Positions 12,301 to 21,742 of a stretch of DNA of 64,000 bases are shown piece after piece. How positions within the stretch are numbered: the first letter of the stretch is position 1; the number at the start of each line of letters is the position of its first letter. The notes under the pieces are model-generated. The model had not been told where the DNA came from. It was given only the letters and a program-made list of their open reading frames with translations, and searched no databases. This DNA comes from Gremmenia infestans. Taxonomy: Eukaryota > Ascomycota > Leotiomycetes > Helotiales > Hamatocanthoscyphaceae. Both the position numbers and the translations under genes were made by a program. The stretch is taken from assembly GCA_032629725.1 (NCBI GenBank), contig JAFEVB010000032.1:186001-250000 (forward strand). The letters run 5' to 3'.

Positions 12301-12930
12301 GCCTCCAACCACCAAGATCGTCCGAACCAAGCTCCTATCCTCCCGGTCCAGTTCGGAGACCCCGTCTCAAAGCTACGCTTCCAATATGGACAGCCCCAGC
12401 AACAAGGTCTCCCAACTCAATCCAATCAGCCCCAAATTAACAATAACGGGCCCATCCGGAGACCAAACTTCCACATGGATGGCTCCCAAAGCCGGCCCAT
12501 CCCCCCTCTTATCCCCCCCGCAAGCCAACTTCTCCACAGCAATGGGAGTTTCCCACAACAAGTCGGTGGACGCTCGACCAACCAAGAAGCGCAAGGTCAC
12601 AGAGGGCCAGAGAGGATAATGCGACCCGGGGAAACACACCAAAGAAACCCAAGCACATACCAGCAGTCGAACCCTCAACGGTCAAATGCTGGGCCATTAC
12701 CGAAACCGATTGAGGGAACCGATTGTTCGCTCTGTGGTATGGCCCATATCGGAATCATCGTCAACTGCCCTCAGATCACGACCGAATCTGAGATCCGTGT
12801 CCTGCTCGATGGGCTCAAAGACTTGGCACACACTGACCAAGCGCCGAAGGTTGATATCGCAAGGAGATTTCTAAGAGGAGAACTTGTGAAGCTGGTCCAA
12901 AGGAAGAAAGCTCGTAAGCTTGCACAATGA
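6324..12930 (+). CDS. Mit1-like chromatin remodelling ATPase (PHD finger, chromodomains, SNF2 helicase)
   Basis: Exons: 6324-6659, 7217-9379, 9425-9770, 9822-9975, 10033-10615, 10668-10682 (15 nt), 10737-11261, 11309-11946 and 12099-12930, about 1863 residues. An N-terminal chromo-like segment joins across the first 557-nt intron. A Cys/His zinc finger (CDVC...CQGC...CRKC) spans about 408-460, and a second Cys-rich block follows near 485-600. Chromodomain-like stretches lie near 616 and 705. The SNF2 ATPase has ADEMGLGKT near 808, a DEGQ box near 920, and AHRIGQ near 1210. A Ser/Lys/Gln-rich tail ends in a CxxC/H/C segment near 1796. The layout matches the Mit1/CHD-type remodellers of the SHREC silencing complex, which slide nucleosomes in heterochromatin. 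The intron 11947-12098 is the least certain: the tail lies in another frame and a one-base indel could explain it equally. Confidence 0.85.
10668..10682 (+). other. 15-nt microexon encoding DPDFN in the Mit1-like gene
   Basis: The five residues D-P-D-F-N belong between motif V (INLATADTVIIM) and the conserved PQQDIQA that leads to AHRIGQ. They appear only in the 15 nt between an AG at 10666-10667 and a GT at 10683-10684. The flanking introns are 52 and 54 nt, and both junctions are phase 0. Leaving it out would delete part of a near-invariant SNF2 helicase segment, so it is very likely a true microexon. Confidence 0.75.
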
Positions 12931-14100
12931 ACCAAGCTCACCAATCATCTCATGTAGATATTTTCTTTTTCCATACATAAAGGCTCTTCCTGGCCGGCTG
13001 AGAGATAGAGCGGGGCGGGGTGGAGTATCTAGGGATCTTGCGTTTTCTTTCCCGCGCTATCTCATGCTTGCAGAGAACACATGCCCGGCGCAGAGAGAGA
13101 AAGATATCCATAGATTATAGTTCTTTGAAGACATTCTCAAGGAGCTAGCGTCATTAATGAAACCAATACATAAATTGTAATGACTTGTATCAATTGTGAC
13201 ATAAATAACCTGATCATGCTTGATAAGGTGTGGCATACACATAGATTCTTCTGCGAAGGAATGTTTGCAATAATTTTTGGGGGCTCTGCAGCTAGCTATT
13301 TGTATCATTTCATTTGCTTTTGGGTTTCCCATGGGGTAAGTTGTATTGTAATTGTGAATATAGACAGTCTGTTTCATGACTAATTCATCAACTGGTCCCA
13401 CCCACCTTATAATATCTCTCTTCCAAACCCCTTATCCATTATTGCCCCAGCAGTCGCAGTCCCGAAAATTATGTCCCATTCCCGCGTGACCGGAAGCAAA
13501 AAATCTCGAAGAACACGAAGAATTAGCATGTCTCCCTGCGGAATTCGTTAAGAGGTCGTGTGATGACGGATAGCGGGGTAGGAATATATGTACTTTTTGC
13601 AGAAATTCTTGCGTTGATTTCCTTCCGAGGGGGTGCTCTTCCTAATTCGTGTTATTCAAAGCTTTGTACATGATGCGAGGGGACATTGTGCCAACTGGGA
13701 GGGAGTTTGACGAGGAATGGAGGGAAAAGCTCTCGTGAATGTGCTATGCCTGTCACAAGAGAGAATCCTGAACTGACGATATTAAAAATTTAATGGAATC
13801 AAAAGAAAACAAATGATGTGAATGAAATGAATGAATGAACTTGTAGGACACAATCTCCAAGTATAGGGTACTTTTATAATGCTGTTACTATTATGGGTGT
13901 AGTCCTTTTCTCCGCACGGACCTTTGACCATTCCATCCCATCCTATCTCATCCTTGTCTCATCACTCGGCTTGGTGACAACGTCATGCCACGCCACCGCC
14001 AATTCCTTCTCCTTCCTTCTACAAGCTGGAAGTGAGAACGGCATTATGTACGGTATCACGACGGTATCATCCAGAGCAAGTACTGGTAGTAGTATGCTCT

Positions 14101-14202
14101 CAACTTCAACTTCAACTTCAACTTCCACTTCCACTTCCACTTCCACTTCCACTTCCACTTCCACTTCCACTTCCACTTCCACTTCCACTTCCACTTCCAC
14201 TT
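14101..14202. repeat. Hexanucleotide satellite, (CAACTT)4 then (CCACTT)13
   Basis: Four CAACTT units followed by thirteen CCACTT units without interruption, then degenerate CCACCT/CCACCA copies to about 14215. Because the period is 6, the run stays open in several frames and creates artificial Ser/Thr, Leu/Pro/Gln and Glu/Val repeat open frames on both strands. It is a microsatellite-like array and not evidence of a gene. Confidence 0.95.
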
Positions 14203-16481
14203 CCACCTCCACCACACACCTCCGCCGGCCTGCCCTTCTCATATACACACTTCATGGCCCCTTCAGCCCTCGCCCATCCACGGCATCCTTATATCTAACC
14301 AGACCAGCAAAGCGTACAAGCTCGCATACAGTAGGCCCAGCAGCGTGCGTGAGCCAACTAAGCAACGTCATCGCTCTCGCTGTGCCTCGCGCCTTCTTGA
14401 TATTGGAGCGTTCAGAGTGCGAGATGCCACTTCTCAGCATTATTTGCCTGAAACCGAACGTTCCTGATCCTAATCAAGTCTGGTATCAACCCTAGTGAGC
14501 CCTTTCTCATATGAGATCGGGCGCTTGCTGACACTTTCTGATACTTCTAGATTCAACTTGGGGAGCTCATCGATCGCCCTTTCACATCCAGAAGTCTCCA
14601 AGTACATTCTCGACCTTGATAACCCGGAACCAAATGTTCTGTCGCCGTCACTGTTGAATAAAATGATAGCTCTTTCGCGGCTCAATCGATGGTCAAGGAC
14701 TACTTAATCATTGGCTAGTTGCCTTTGTTGACTTATTTGAGTCTTGTCTAGTATCTGTCCTGAGTTCTTGTTGTAATCGGTTTGCTACTTCTGCTTTTCA
14801 ATTGCCATAAATTTGCTACATGACCTTTCCTCGTTACCAGTATATAGGAGCAGCCCTCATGAGACTCAAGGGGGAAGAAAGTATACCACTAAACCTCGAG
14901 ACGAAATTCCTTAAGCCTCCTCGGCATCAGTAGCTTCTACCTTGAACATCTTCTACTTGTAGATTGAACTATTTTACAGGTCTTAATTGCAAAGTTTCTC
15001 ATAAACCCGAAGTATGAATATGCGAAATCTTTCCAAAGCGATAGAATAAATTGAAGCTATACGAAAACAGACCTCAGAATTCGTCTACGTGTTCTTCGTT
15101 TCAAGCCCAAGAACTCATCGGTATCATTTTTTAACAAGAGTTGGGAAAGACACAAAGCTTTACATCTTGTATTGCAGCTGGAGCTTCAGCCGGCTAGAGT
15201 GGCTCATCAAGGAAAGATAACCTTTGGGTCAGCCCCGCGACGTGAATGTCCAGTTTCAACTATGGGAATAGAATTGTGAACATCCAATCAGACGACCGTT
15301 ATATGAAATCTAAAAACAGGAACAATTTCAGCAAGAAAGAAGCCCGGTTTGTATTTGAAATTGCAGCATCTTTCCATGCATGAAGAGATTGTTTGTCCAA
15401 GGCAGGCTATTTTGATTGTGATCTTGCTCTTGAGCATTTGCTAGTAGCCTCTGAACCGATACATCAGGAAGCAATGATCCTATCGCAAATATTTCCCTCC
15501 GTGTAACTAGTGTCCAGGGTGTACCACTTAGCCTCAGCAGCAATCATACCGCGATTCCATGCCCGCAGCAGGGCCAAAGCTCTAAAAATATGTATCTCTG
15601 GCTTAGGTCAAAATTGGGTTTGGAATTGCAAGTTTGGTGGATAGTCATTAAAACACCGATCACCAAGTTCCATCGTCCTCTTTTAAAATTGCACAGGAAA
15701 TTCTTTGGAGGCAAAAATGCCCTTTAAAAACGGCATGAGGGTGAAAATTATAGCTAGTCTCATATTTTACGTCTAGAGGACTACTTTTTGGACCTCACTG
15801 TCAACATTTGGGCCGACAAAGACGAGGCGTCGATGTCCACAGCAATTGAATTCCTCCCTCAAGCCAGAAAGCACAGGAAATCTATGAAGCTGGCAAGTTC
15901 TCCGGCTTGGAGAGACATAAAAAGGGCCTTGTCTCCGACGGTGCACGGGCAAATGCGCTTCGCCTCGGGAGGCTGAGGGTCAGAGGCTGAGGGTCCTCCC
16001 GGGTCTCTTGTTGTTACACTATCACATTGTCTCCTGCGAGCGTTCAAATCACACTTTTATCCCTCAACCCTCAAGAAGTCTTCATAAACAAAATTAAACA
16101 GCGGAATGGGAAGAAAATTTCCCCATTTCACCTCTCACCCCCAGATAGTTGGAAGTACTGTTGTGCTACGCGTTTCAAGGAAACATTGGACGATTTAATG
16201 CAACAATAGTATACATGAACATCAGTCTGCTTTCTCTATAGACGTATACTTTTGCTGGTTACAATTTTGGGGTCTTTAAGTGGTGTTCGAGCTTCGCTTT
16301 TCGCTTGTCCCTCTTGATGAGGGACGGGTAAGCATTATCCTCTACATTGGTCAAAGTCTTATACAGGATGATAACAAGAGGCTAGAATGCCAATCAAGAA
16401 TTAGATGTCAAGAGGGCCTACATTTACCGAATAAGTATATTATTAATGCTTTCGACTTCGGCAAATTTGATTCACAGACAT

Positions 16482-16511
16482 CTTTCAACCCCTGTGAATA
16501 GGGGTTGAAAG
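16482..16511. repeat. Perfect inverted repeat (11-bp arms, 8-nt loop)
   Basis: CTTTCAACCCC at 16482-16492 is followed by an 8-nt spacer and its exact reverse complement GGGGTTGAAAG at 16501-16511. Alone in the gene-poor region, it could be a transcript hairpin, a binding site or the relic of a mobile element's terminal repeat. No role can be assigned from sequence alone. Confidence 0.8.
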
Positions 16512-16708
16512 CACTGTGCTGCGCGGCAGAACTGCCACCGGACATACAGTACCTCCGCCTCCTTTTATTCAATCACTAACAGTGTACACATTTCCTGCTC
16601 GTAACGAAGCTATAAAGCACTCACCTTTTCCCCTCGAGCTTCCACCTTCCCTTTCAACATCTCGACACTAGCGATCAAATTTCAGACACTACCAGTCGCA
16701 ACTCTAAG

Positions 16709-17035
16709 TCAGGTAATACTTGGTTTATATCTAAGGCCAGGTCTGGTGTCATTTATGAACGTTGTATTAATTCGATCGAAGTCAGACTTCTTCCCAGGCT
16801 CGCTTTTCCCTGTCCTTAAACACAGAGCGAGGTCATTGTGAACCATCCGCAACATATCCACCGCCTGGTCATATGCGGCCCGTACACATTTATTTGTAAG
16901 ACTGTCTCTTTCCATTGGCCGCATTTCTTTGTCTTTATTATATATAGGCGTGCCTAATATTACCAGGCACTTGTTACCCATTTCGCTAGCGAGCAGCCAG
17001 AATTTACAACGGGGAATAAAACGAAATACCGCCAT
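16709..17035 (-). CDS. Possible small hypothetical protein (108 codons)
   Basis: An ATG-started minus-strand frame of 108 codons in an otherwise gene-poor stretch. The composition is mixed and protein-like, with a central segment of alternating charged and hydrophobic residues and no low-complexity run. I recognise no domain, and no convincing upstream exon or promoter is seen. It may be a chance frame, a decayed gene or a lineage-specific small protein. Confidence 0.2.
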   Translation of the reverse strand: MAVFRFIPRCKFWLLASEMGNKCLVILGTPIYNKDKEMRPMERDSLTNKCVRAAYDQAVDMLRMVHNDLALCLRTGKSEPGKKSDFDRINTTFINDTRPGLRYKPSIT

Positions 17036-17609
17036 TCACCACAATCAGGTACGTTCTGAAAGCAAATTCTTGCCTATCGGAAGTTTCCACCTAGCCTTCC
17101 GCAATTTATGCACCCTGGCTCGCCAAACAATTGCTCCATTGATGTTGCTTCCCCAGTGCCTGACTTGGACGAACATATCTTGACCACTACAAAGCTTTGC
17201 AAGATCAGATGCAAGTGCTCATCATTAAATGCAAACTGATTTCAGCTTCTGCAAATCTTGCAACTGTTTGTGGTCAGCTTTGTCTCTTGTGCTGGTGGTG
17301 GTCACGTGCATATCGGCTTCACGCATTCCCTTATTTGCTACCAGCAAACGGAGTCAAGCAGACTGATGTTTCTATCTAGGTATTTAACTCTAAAGAATTC
17401 TCCGGGAACATTCTGTCCTCCGAAGGGTACATTTGGCGTCGTACTTCACGCTGAAGCTTCCGTTAGCTGACCCGAGATCTCTCTTCAGACAGTGCTTCTT
17501 GCAGTCTTTCCATAGGCTGTATAGATACTCTTGTTTGTACTCACCTTTTCATTTTCCTAATACTTTTCTCTACCAAGCTCGCATTAGTCAAACCCTCAGC
17601 TTCCAAGAA

Positions 17610-19082
17610 ATGTCATCGACGCAGGCCCTGTTCGCTTCGCCTCGAATATCCTCTGACCCCTTCAAGTCTATTTTTCAGACCGTCAACCAAAACACGAGCG
17701 AGAATGGGAGGCAACCGTTGCTGACCTCGACTGATGATCACAGAGCTCGCGCTACATCAACAACCACATCTAAATCATCTATAGCCACAGCCGAAATGTC
17801 GAACTCAAACTCGCACCACTCTGCCCGCGAACGTTCTGAGCGCCTCGTTGACGGTAACGGGAACAGCGACAATGAGCATAGCTCTTCTTCAGGAACGAGC
17901 CCATCATGGAGCCGCAGCCCACCCCATAACAAAGCTGTCGTTCTTCCGAACCGTTCCCGTACTGGATCTCTCAGGGCTGGCGAACTACTCAGCACTGTCC
18001 GACCCGGTTCCGTCGAGCCTGAAGATGCGCAGCTAGATGTTGCATTTGGCTATGCTATTCGACGAGATGATGGATCGTACACCAGACTGATTCGTGCAGA
18101 CGACCCAAGATTGGGTTCTGTAGGCAATTTAAATCGTCCATTTCGAGAGCAACAGGGTCGCGAGGGTCTGATTATCCTTCCTCCACCCCGCCAGTCTTCC
18201 CCTGACAGCCGAGTTGGTGATGATCCCATTGTTCCTTCGGATGTAAGTTTTCCTTCGTGGTGTGAAGGCAGTTTATTAATTTTGGTAGCTTCTCGATCGT
18301 CTGCCACCTTATGGACAAGGCCGTTCTCGAGCCGTATCTCGTGTTGATCCTAATGCAGTCCAGGTAAGCCTGCAACATTCATATTTCCCACCGGTGTGTT
18401 TCTACTCTACACACTTACAGATAAACCCCTAACACATTTCTCAGCGTAACATTGATACGATTATCGCTCAGGCTTCGGTTTGTCCACCGGGCATGGCAAA
18501 TGGCCGGCCCCTACCTCCTATGCGTAGAGAGAAGATATATTGCGACAAGTGGATTCATGAGGGTGTCTGTGCCTTCACGCAGATGGGATGCAAATACAAG
18601 CACGAGATGCCGATGGACAAGGCCACGCAAAATATTCTGGGTTTAGCTCATGGAGTGCCAAACTGGTATCGCCGAGCATATGGCATTACCATGACGCCCC
18701 TGTCTCCGCAATCCCCACCTACACAATTGACCTCGCCCGCATTGGCAAGCCCCCCAAGTAACCCTGGTAGGCTAGCAGGCCCATGGCGTCGCCGTATCCA
18801 GGCTCCGCCCTCCATGGGCAGTTACTCTGATCCAAATAAGCATCATGGCCACTGTAAGCCATCCAAAAAACTCCTTTTGCTTACTGTTCTGAGAGCTGAC
18901 GTTGTCTTATAGCGAGCAATGGCAGCTCATTTGGTCCCATCGGCCAGCAACCTCAACACAATCAAGGCGTATTCAACACCGACAATCGGTTCTCGATGCT
19001 ACAGGGTGACAACGGTATCCGAACCGATGGAGAAGCCAAGTACGAGGATGATGAGGATGAGGTCTTATTCAAGCCTCGTTGA
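17610..19082 (+). CDS. CCCH zinc-finger protein
   Basis: Exons 17610-18242, 18289-18363, 18445-18853 and 18913-19082 give 428 residues. The start is the first ATG of the frame (MSSTQALFA). Residues 1-200 are Ser/Arg-rich and hydrophilic. Near the start of exon 3 the protein reads CDKWIHEGVCAFTQMGCKYKH, a C-x8-C-x6-C-x3-H zinc finger of the RNA-binding CCCH class. After it come a conserved-looking segment (GVPNWYRRAYGI), Pro/Ser-rich sequence and an acidic C-terminus (KYEDDEDEVLFKPR). CCCH proteins of this type usually bind RNA or act in mRNA processing or decay; this is inferred from the finger alone. No known named orthologue is claimed. Confidence 0.8.
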
Positions 19083-19833
19083 GTACAGTGACAAACATGA
19101 AGATTGACAGCTCTCAAGCATTAGATCCTTCGCCACCCCTCGAATCGCTCCTTCTCGATCTATCACTTGCTCGACTAGCCTCTTCAACCTTGCCTACCCC
19201 TTACTATATGACGACTAGTAGTGCTTCTCGGTAATCTTTTGTCGTTATGGCATTGAGTAGATCTCCATTCTGCCAGCTAGCGTGTCTATTCACGCTCAGC
19301 GATACTTTTTTCATCGTTGCCTGCGGGCTTCCTGCTGCTTCGTCACGCACTCGTTATATCACATTCGCTACAGACGCTGCAGCGGGCTGTTGACTAGTCT
19401 CCCCTTTTACTTCTCCTTTTTCAACACATACACAACAAACAAAGCATACATCGTACGGCGTTTTCGATTGGTATTTACACTGGCTGGCGGGTTTGGAAAA
19501 CAAAGATTTTGTGCGGTGCGGTGCATTTTGGGCGTTTTCACTCACTACTCTGCTGGACGGGCAGTGCATTTACTGGCGCTTGAAACCATCGTGCATACAA
19601 TTGGCGTTGTTTCCGAGATTGGTGGATCTGGATTTTGATGTTGGTGGAGTTTTTCTTTTTGGTTGTATTTGTACTTGCACTTGTACTGCACTTACATTTG
19701 TGTCTTCACTTTCAATCACGGGTCGGCGGTTACATTTAGATGCTTTGCTTTGTCGAGGCGAATTGGGGCATCGCAAGCGACGCAGTCGTTTGCAGATTCG
19801 GTTCATAGGGATAAATATATTCCATACCCTACT
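19083..19833. other. Intergenic region between convergent genes
   Basis: About 750 nt between the stop of the CCCH gene and the 3' end of the dihydroorotase locus. Open frames present are short and carry no motif. It probably holds both 3' UTRs. Confidence 0.4.
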
Positions 19834-21161
19834 CTACTTCCACTGTATGCTCCACGTGCTTTGCCCCTTCCGAAACGGTATAACCTCTACGCCACCCGCC
19901 TTGAATGATTCCTGCACCTCCTCTCCCCCTTTCACCAATACGATCTTCTCATTGCTGCTATCTGTGATACCGTAGAATTTGCGTCCATAACCTCCTAGGA
20001 AACCCTCTGTTATCTCCACCGTGACGTCTGCCTCGGTGACAACTTCTCGCTTAATGGCTTCTTCGAAAGTGCCGAGCGCGAGCTGCGTCACGTAGGGCTG
20101 GGTGAAGACACCTGGGCTGTCTTGCCCGTGCCGCCTTTCTTGGCACTGATGTCGTGGTGGGGAGGGGGGGGAGTCGCTGCCCATGAAAAACTTTCCTGTG
20201 CCGTCGATGGCCGCTTTGATGAGTGCTTCTCTGTCACCTTTGTGTATGGGTTAGTATGATATAGTATGGAGTTTTGGGATGCGGGGTTAAATATTAGGAG
20301 AAATTATGTGTTACTTACTTGGGTTTTTGGCAACGGGCTTGCAGTATGAGAAGGGGTTGTCTGCCCAGTCATCTACGATCAGATATAAATGGTCAGATAT
20401 AAATGGTGTGCCCTGCGGATGTGAAGATATCAATCAGCCTCATAGTCAATTTCCCATCAAACTCAAACGCTAAAAGGACAAGGCGGATATAGAGAGCTCC
20501 TCACGTAATGGTTCCTACAACATTCGGACCGCCTTCTCTCACGGCCTCAACAGCATCCTTAGTAGTGCAGTGCTCTTCTCTCTCTCTCCCAGCACGAGCT
20601 TCAGCTTCGGGAACCTGGCATGCAGACTCTTGAGCGTGGGCAGGAAGTTGCTCTTCGCATTGAGGATCGTGATGTCTTTCCCAGACGGACACCCCCCGTG
20701 CAGATTAAGCACCAAGCCGCAGTTCTCCATAGCCGTGAAGACAGGATAGAAGGGTTTGTACGACAGCACACCTGAATTCGAGTTCGTCGTCATGCCGGCG
20801 GGGTAGCTTTTGATACCCACGATACCCTGTGCGCGCGCTCCCTTGACGACGGCGGGGTTGATGCTCTCGTGCAGGTATAGCGTCATGAGGTAGTTGATGC
20901 TGGGGTCCTGTTCGCGCAGCCGGGCTTTGTATGCCAGGGCGTCTGAGGCGGAGGTGAGAGGGGGGATCAAATTGGGCATTACGTAGACCGTGTTCCATCC
21001 TCGCGGATGGTTGGGACTACTGCTTTCATCATAGCTCCATCTCTGAGATGGACGTGGAAGTCTGCTGAAGCTGGCAGCTCCAAGCCGTTGAATTTGGCTG
21101 AGTGGCATGGCGGCTGTTGAATTGTCAGTTTATCTTGGTTTTTGAGATATAAAGAGTTCAA
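19834..21161 (-). pseudogene. URA4: Dihydroorotase (pyrimidine biosynthesis) pseudogene or badly disrupted gene
   Basis: Translation of the minus strand gives almost a full dihydroorotase, but split over frames. FHVHLRDG (metal-binding HxH) is in the 21161 frame. VYVMPNL, the carboxy-lysine site GIKSYPAGMTTNS and LHGG are in a second frame. EHCTTKDAVEAV is in a third. AHHLYL, DDWADNPFSYCKPVAKN and GSDS are followed by the C-terminal VFTQPYVTQLALG. Two normal introns remain recognisable (about 20504-20417 and 20318-20237). Lesions: a probable +1 near 21086 that puts the ATG at 21108 out of frame with the HxH motif; -1 near 21000; a 14-nt GA-rich insertion at 20576-20589; a 14-nt tandem duplication at 20380-20407; an out-of-frame C-rich insertion near 20155-20172; and -1 near 20112. 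The HGE glutamate is also replaced. An intact enzyme would convert carbamoyl-aspartate to dihydroorotate. As written the gene cannot make it. Confidence 0.85.
20380..20407 (-). repeat. 14-bp tandem duplication inside the dihydroorotase locus
   Basis: The plus-strand unit CAGATATAAATGGT occurs twice in direct succession (20380-20393 and 20394-20407). On the coding strand it duplicates part of the AHHLYL codons and shifts the frame, creating stops before DDWADN. One copy restores the family sequence. Confidence 0.9.
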
Positions 21162-21742
21162 TGAAGACGACTAGTTATCTTCGTAGTTGCGAATGCAATA
21201 ATCACTAGTTCAGGACGTGGAGTATGAACTTGAAAGAAAATACATGCGACTGCCACTATCGAGCTCCCGGCTTTTAATTCGCCAAAAATAGCAACTCATG
21301 TTCTGTCAATATATTCCATCCACATCCCTGCAATAAAAAACGATTGTACTACGTACCTCAATTAGTAGGTTTCCCTAAAGGCCACACAAGAGTTATGGGA
21401 ATCGAATGTCTGAAGCTGGGTTTCTGGGTCCGGCAATGGACTTTTTGAAAATTGGGAGAAAGCATTAGTCAGCATACCCGCTAGGAATAGTCATGTGACC
21501 GTTCAAAAAAGGGGGGTCGAATTTAGAAATAGTCTTCATTGCAAATAGCTCTACAGTTGTTTTCATAGCATCTTTTGCTTTCCGCTTCCGCTTTCTAGGG
21601 CACGGAATAGATCGCCCCCCGTTTCCGCCATAGCTTCTTCAAAACGCCAGAACAATGATGCCACCAAGTCTTCGCTGCGCCCCTATTTTGACCAGTACAG
21701 AGCCGTAAGGAAACCATTAATAATTACATACATAACATGCGC
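21162..21742. other. Intergenic region, no gene seen
   Basis: Spacer between the start of the dihydroorotase locus and the 3' end of the ISWI gene, both on the minus strand. AT-rich, with no open frame worth reporting. It should contain the former dihydroorotase promoter and the ISWI 3' UTR. Confidence 0.4.

Larger units (their letters stand above)
12931..17609. other. Gene-poor region of about 4.7 kb
   Basis: Only short, motif-free open frames are present on either strand. Recognisable items are a hexamer satellite at 14101-14202, a 30-nt perfect hairpin at 16482-16511 and a weak minus-strand open frame at 16709-17035. Composition is AT-rich between 14700 and 17300. The last few hundred bases (about 17300-17609) are likely the leader and promoter of the CCCH gene. 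I see no transposon open frame or terminal repeats. Confidence 0.5.

Noticed and set aside
13893..14495. 200-codon frame with a Ser/Thr repeat, and an opposite-strand Glu/Val repeat frame
   Set aside because: Both are created by the hexamer satellite, whose period of 6 avoids stops; the flanks have no protein-like features.
19834..21161. Explaining every dihydroorotase frame break by introns
   Set aside because: Two family-consistent introns are present, but the other breaks lack GT...AG pairs of workable length and fall inside conserved motifs; two are exact or simple-repeat 14-nt insertions.
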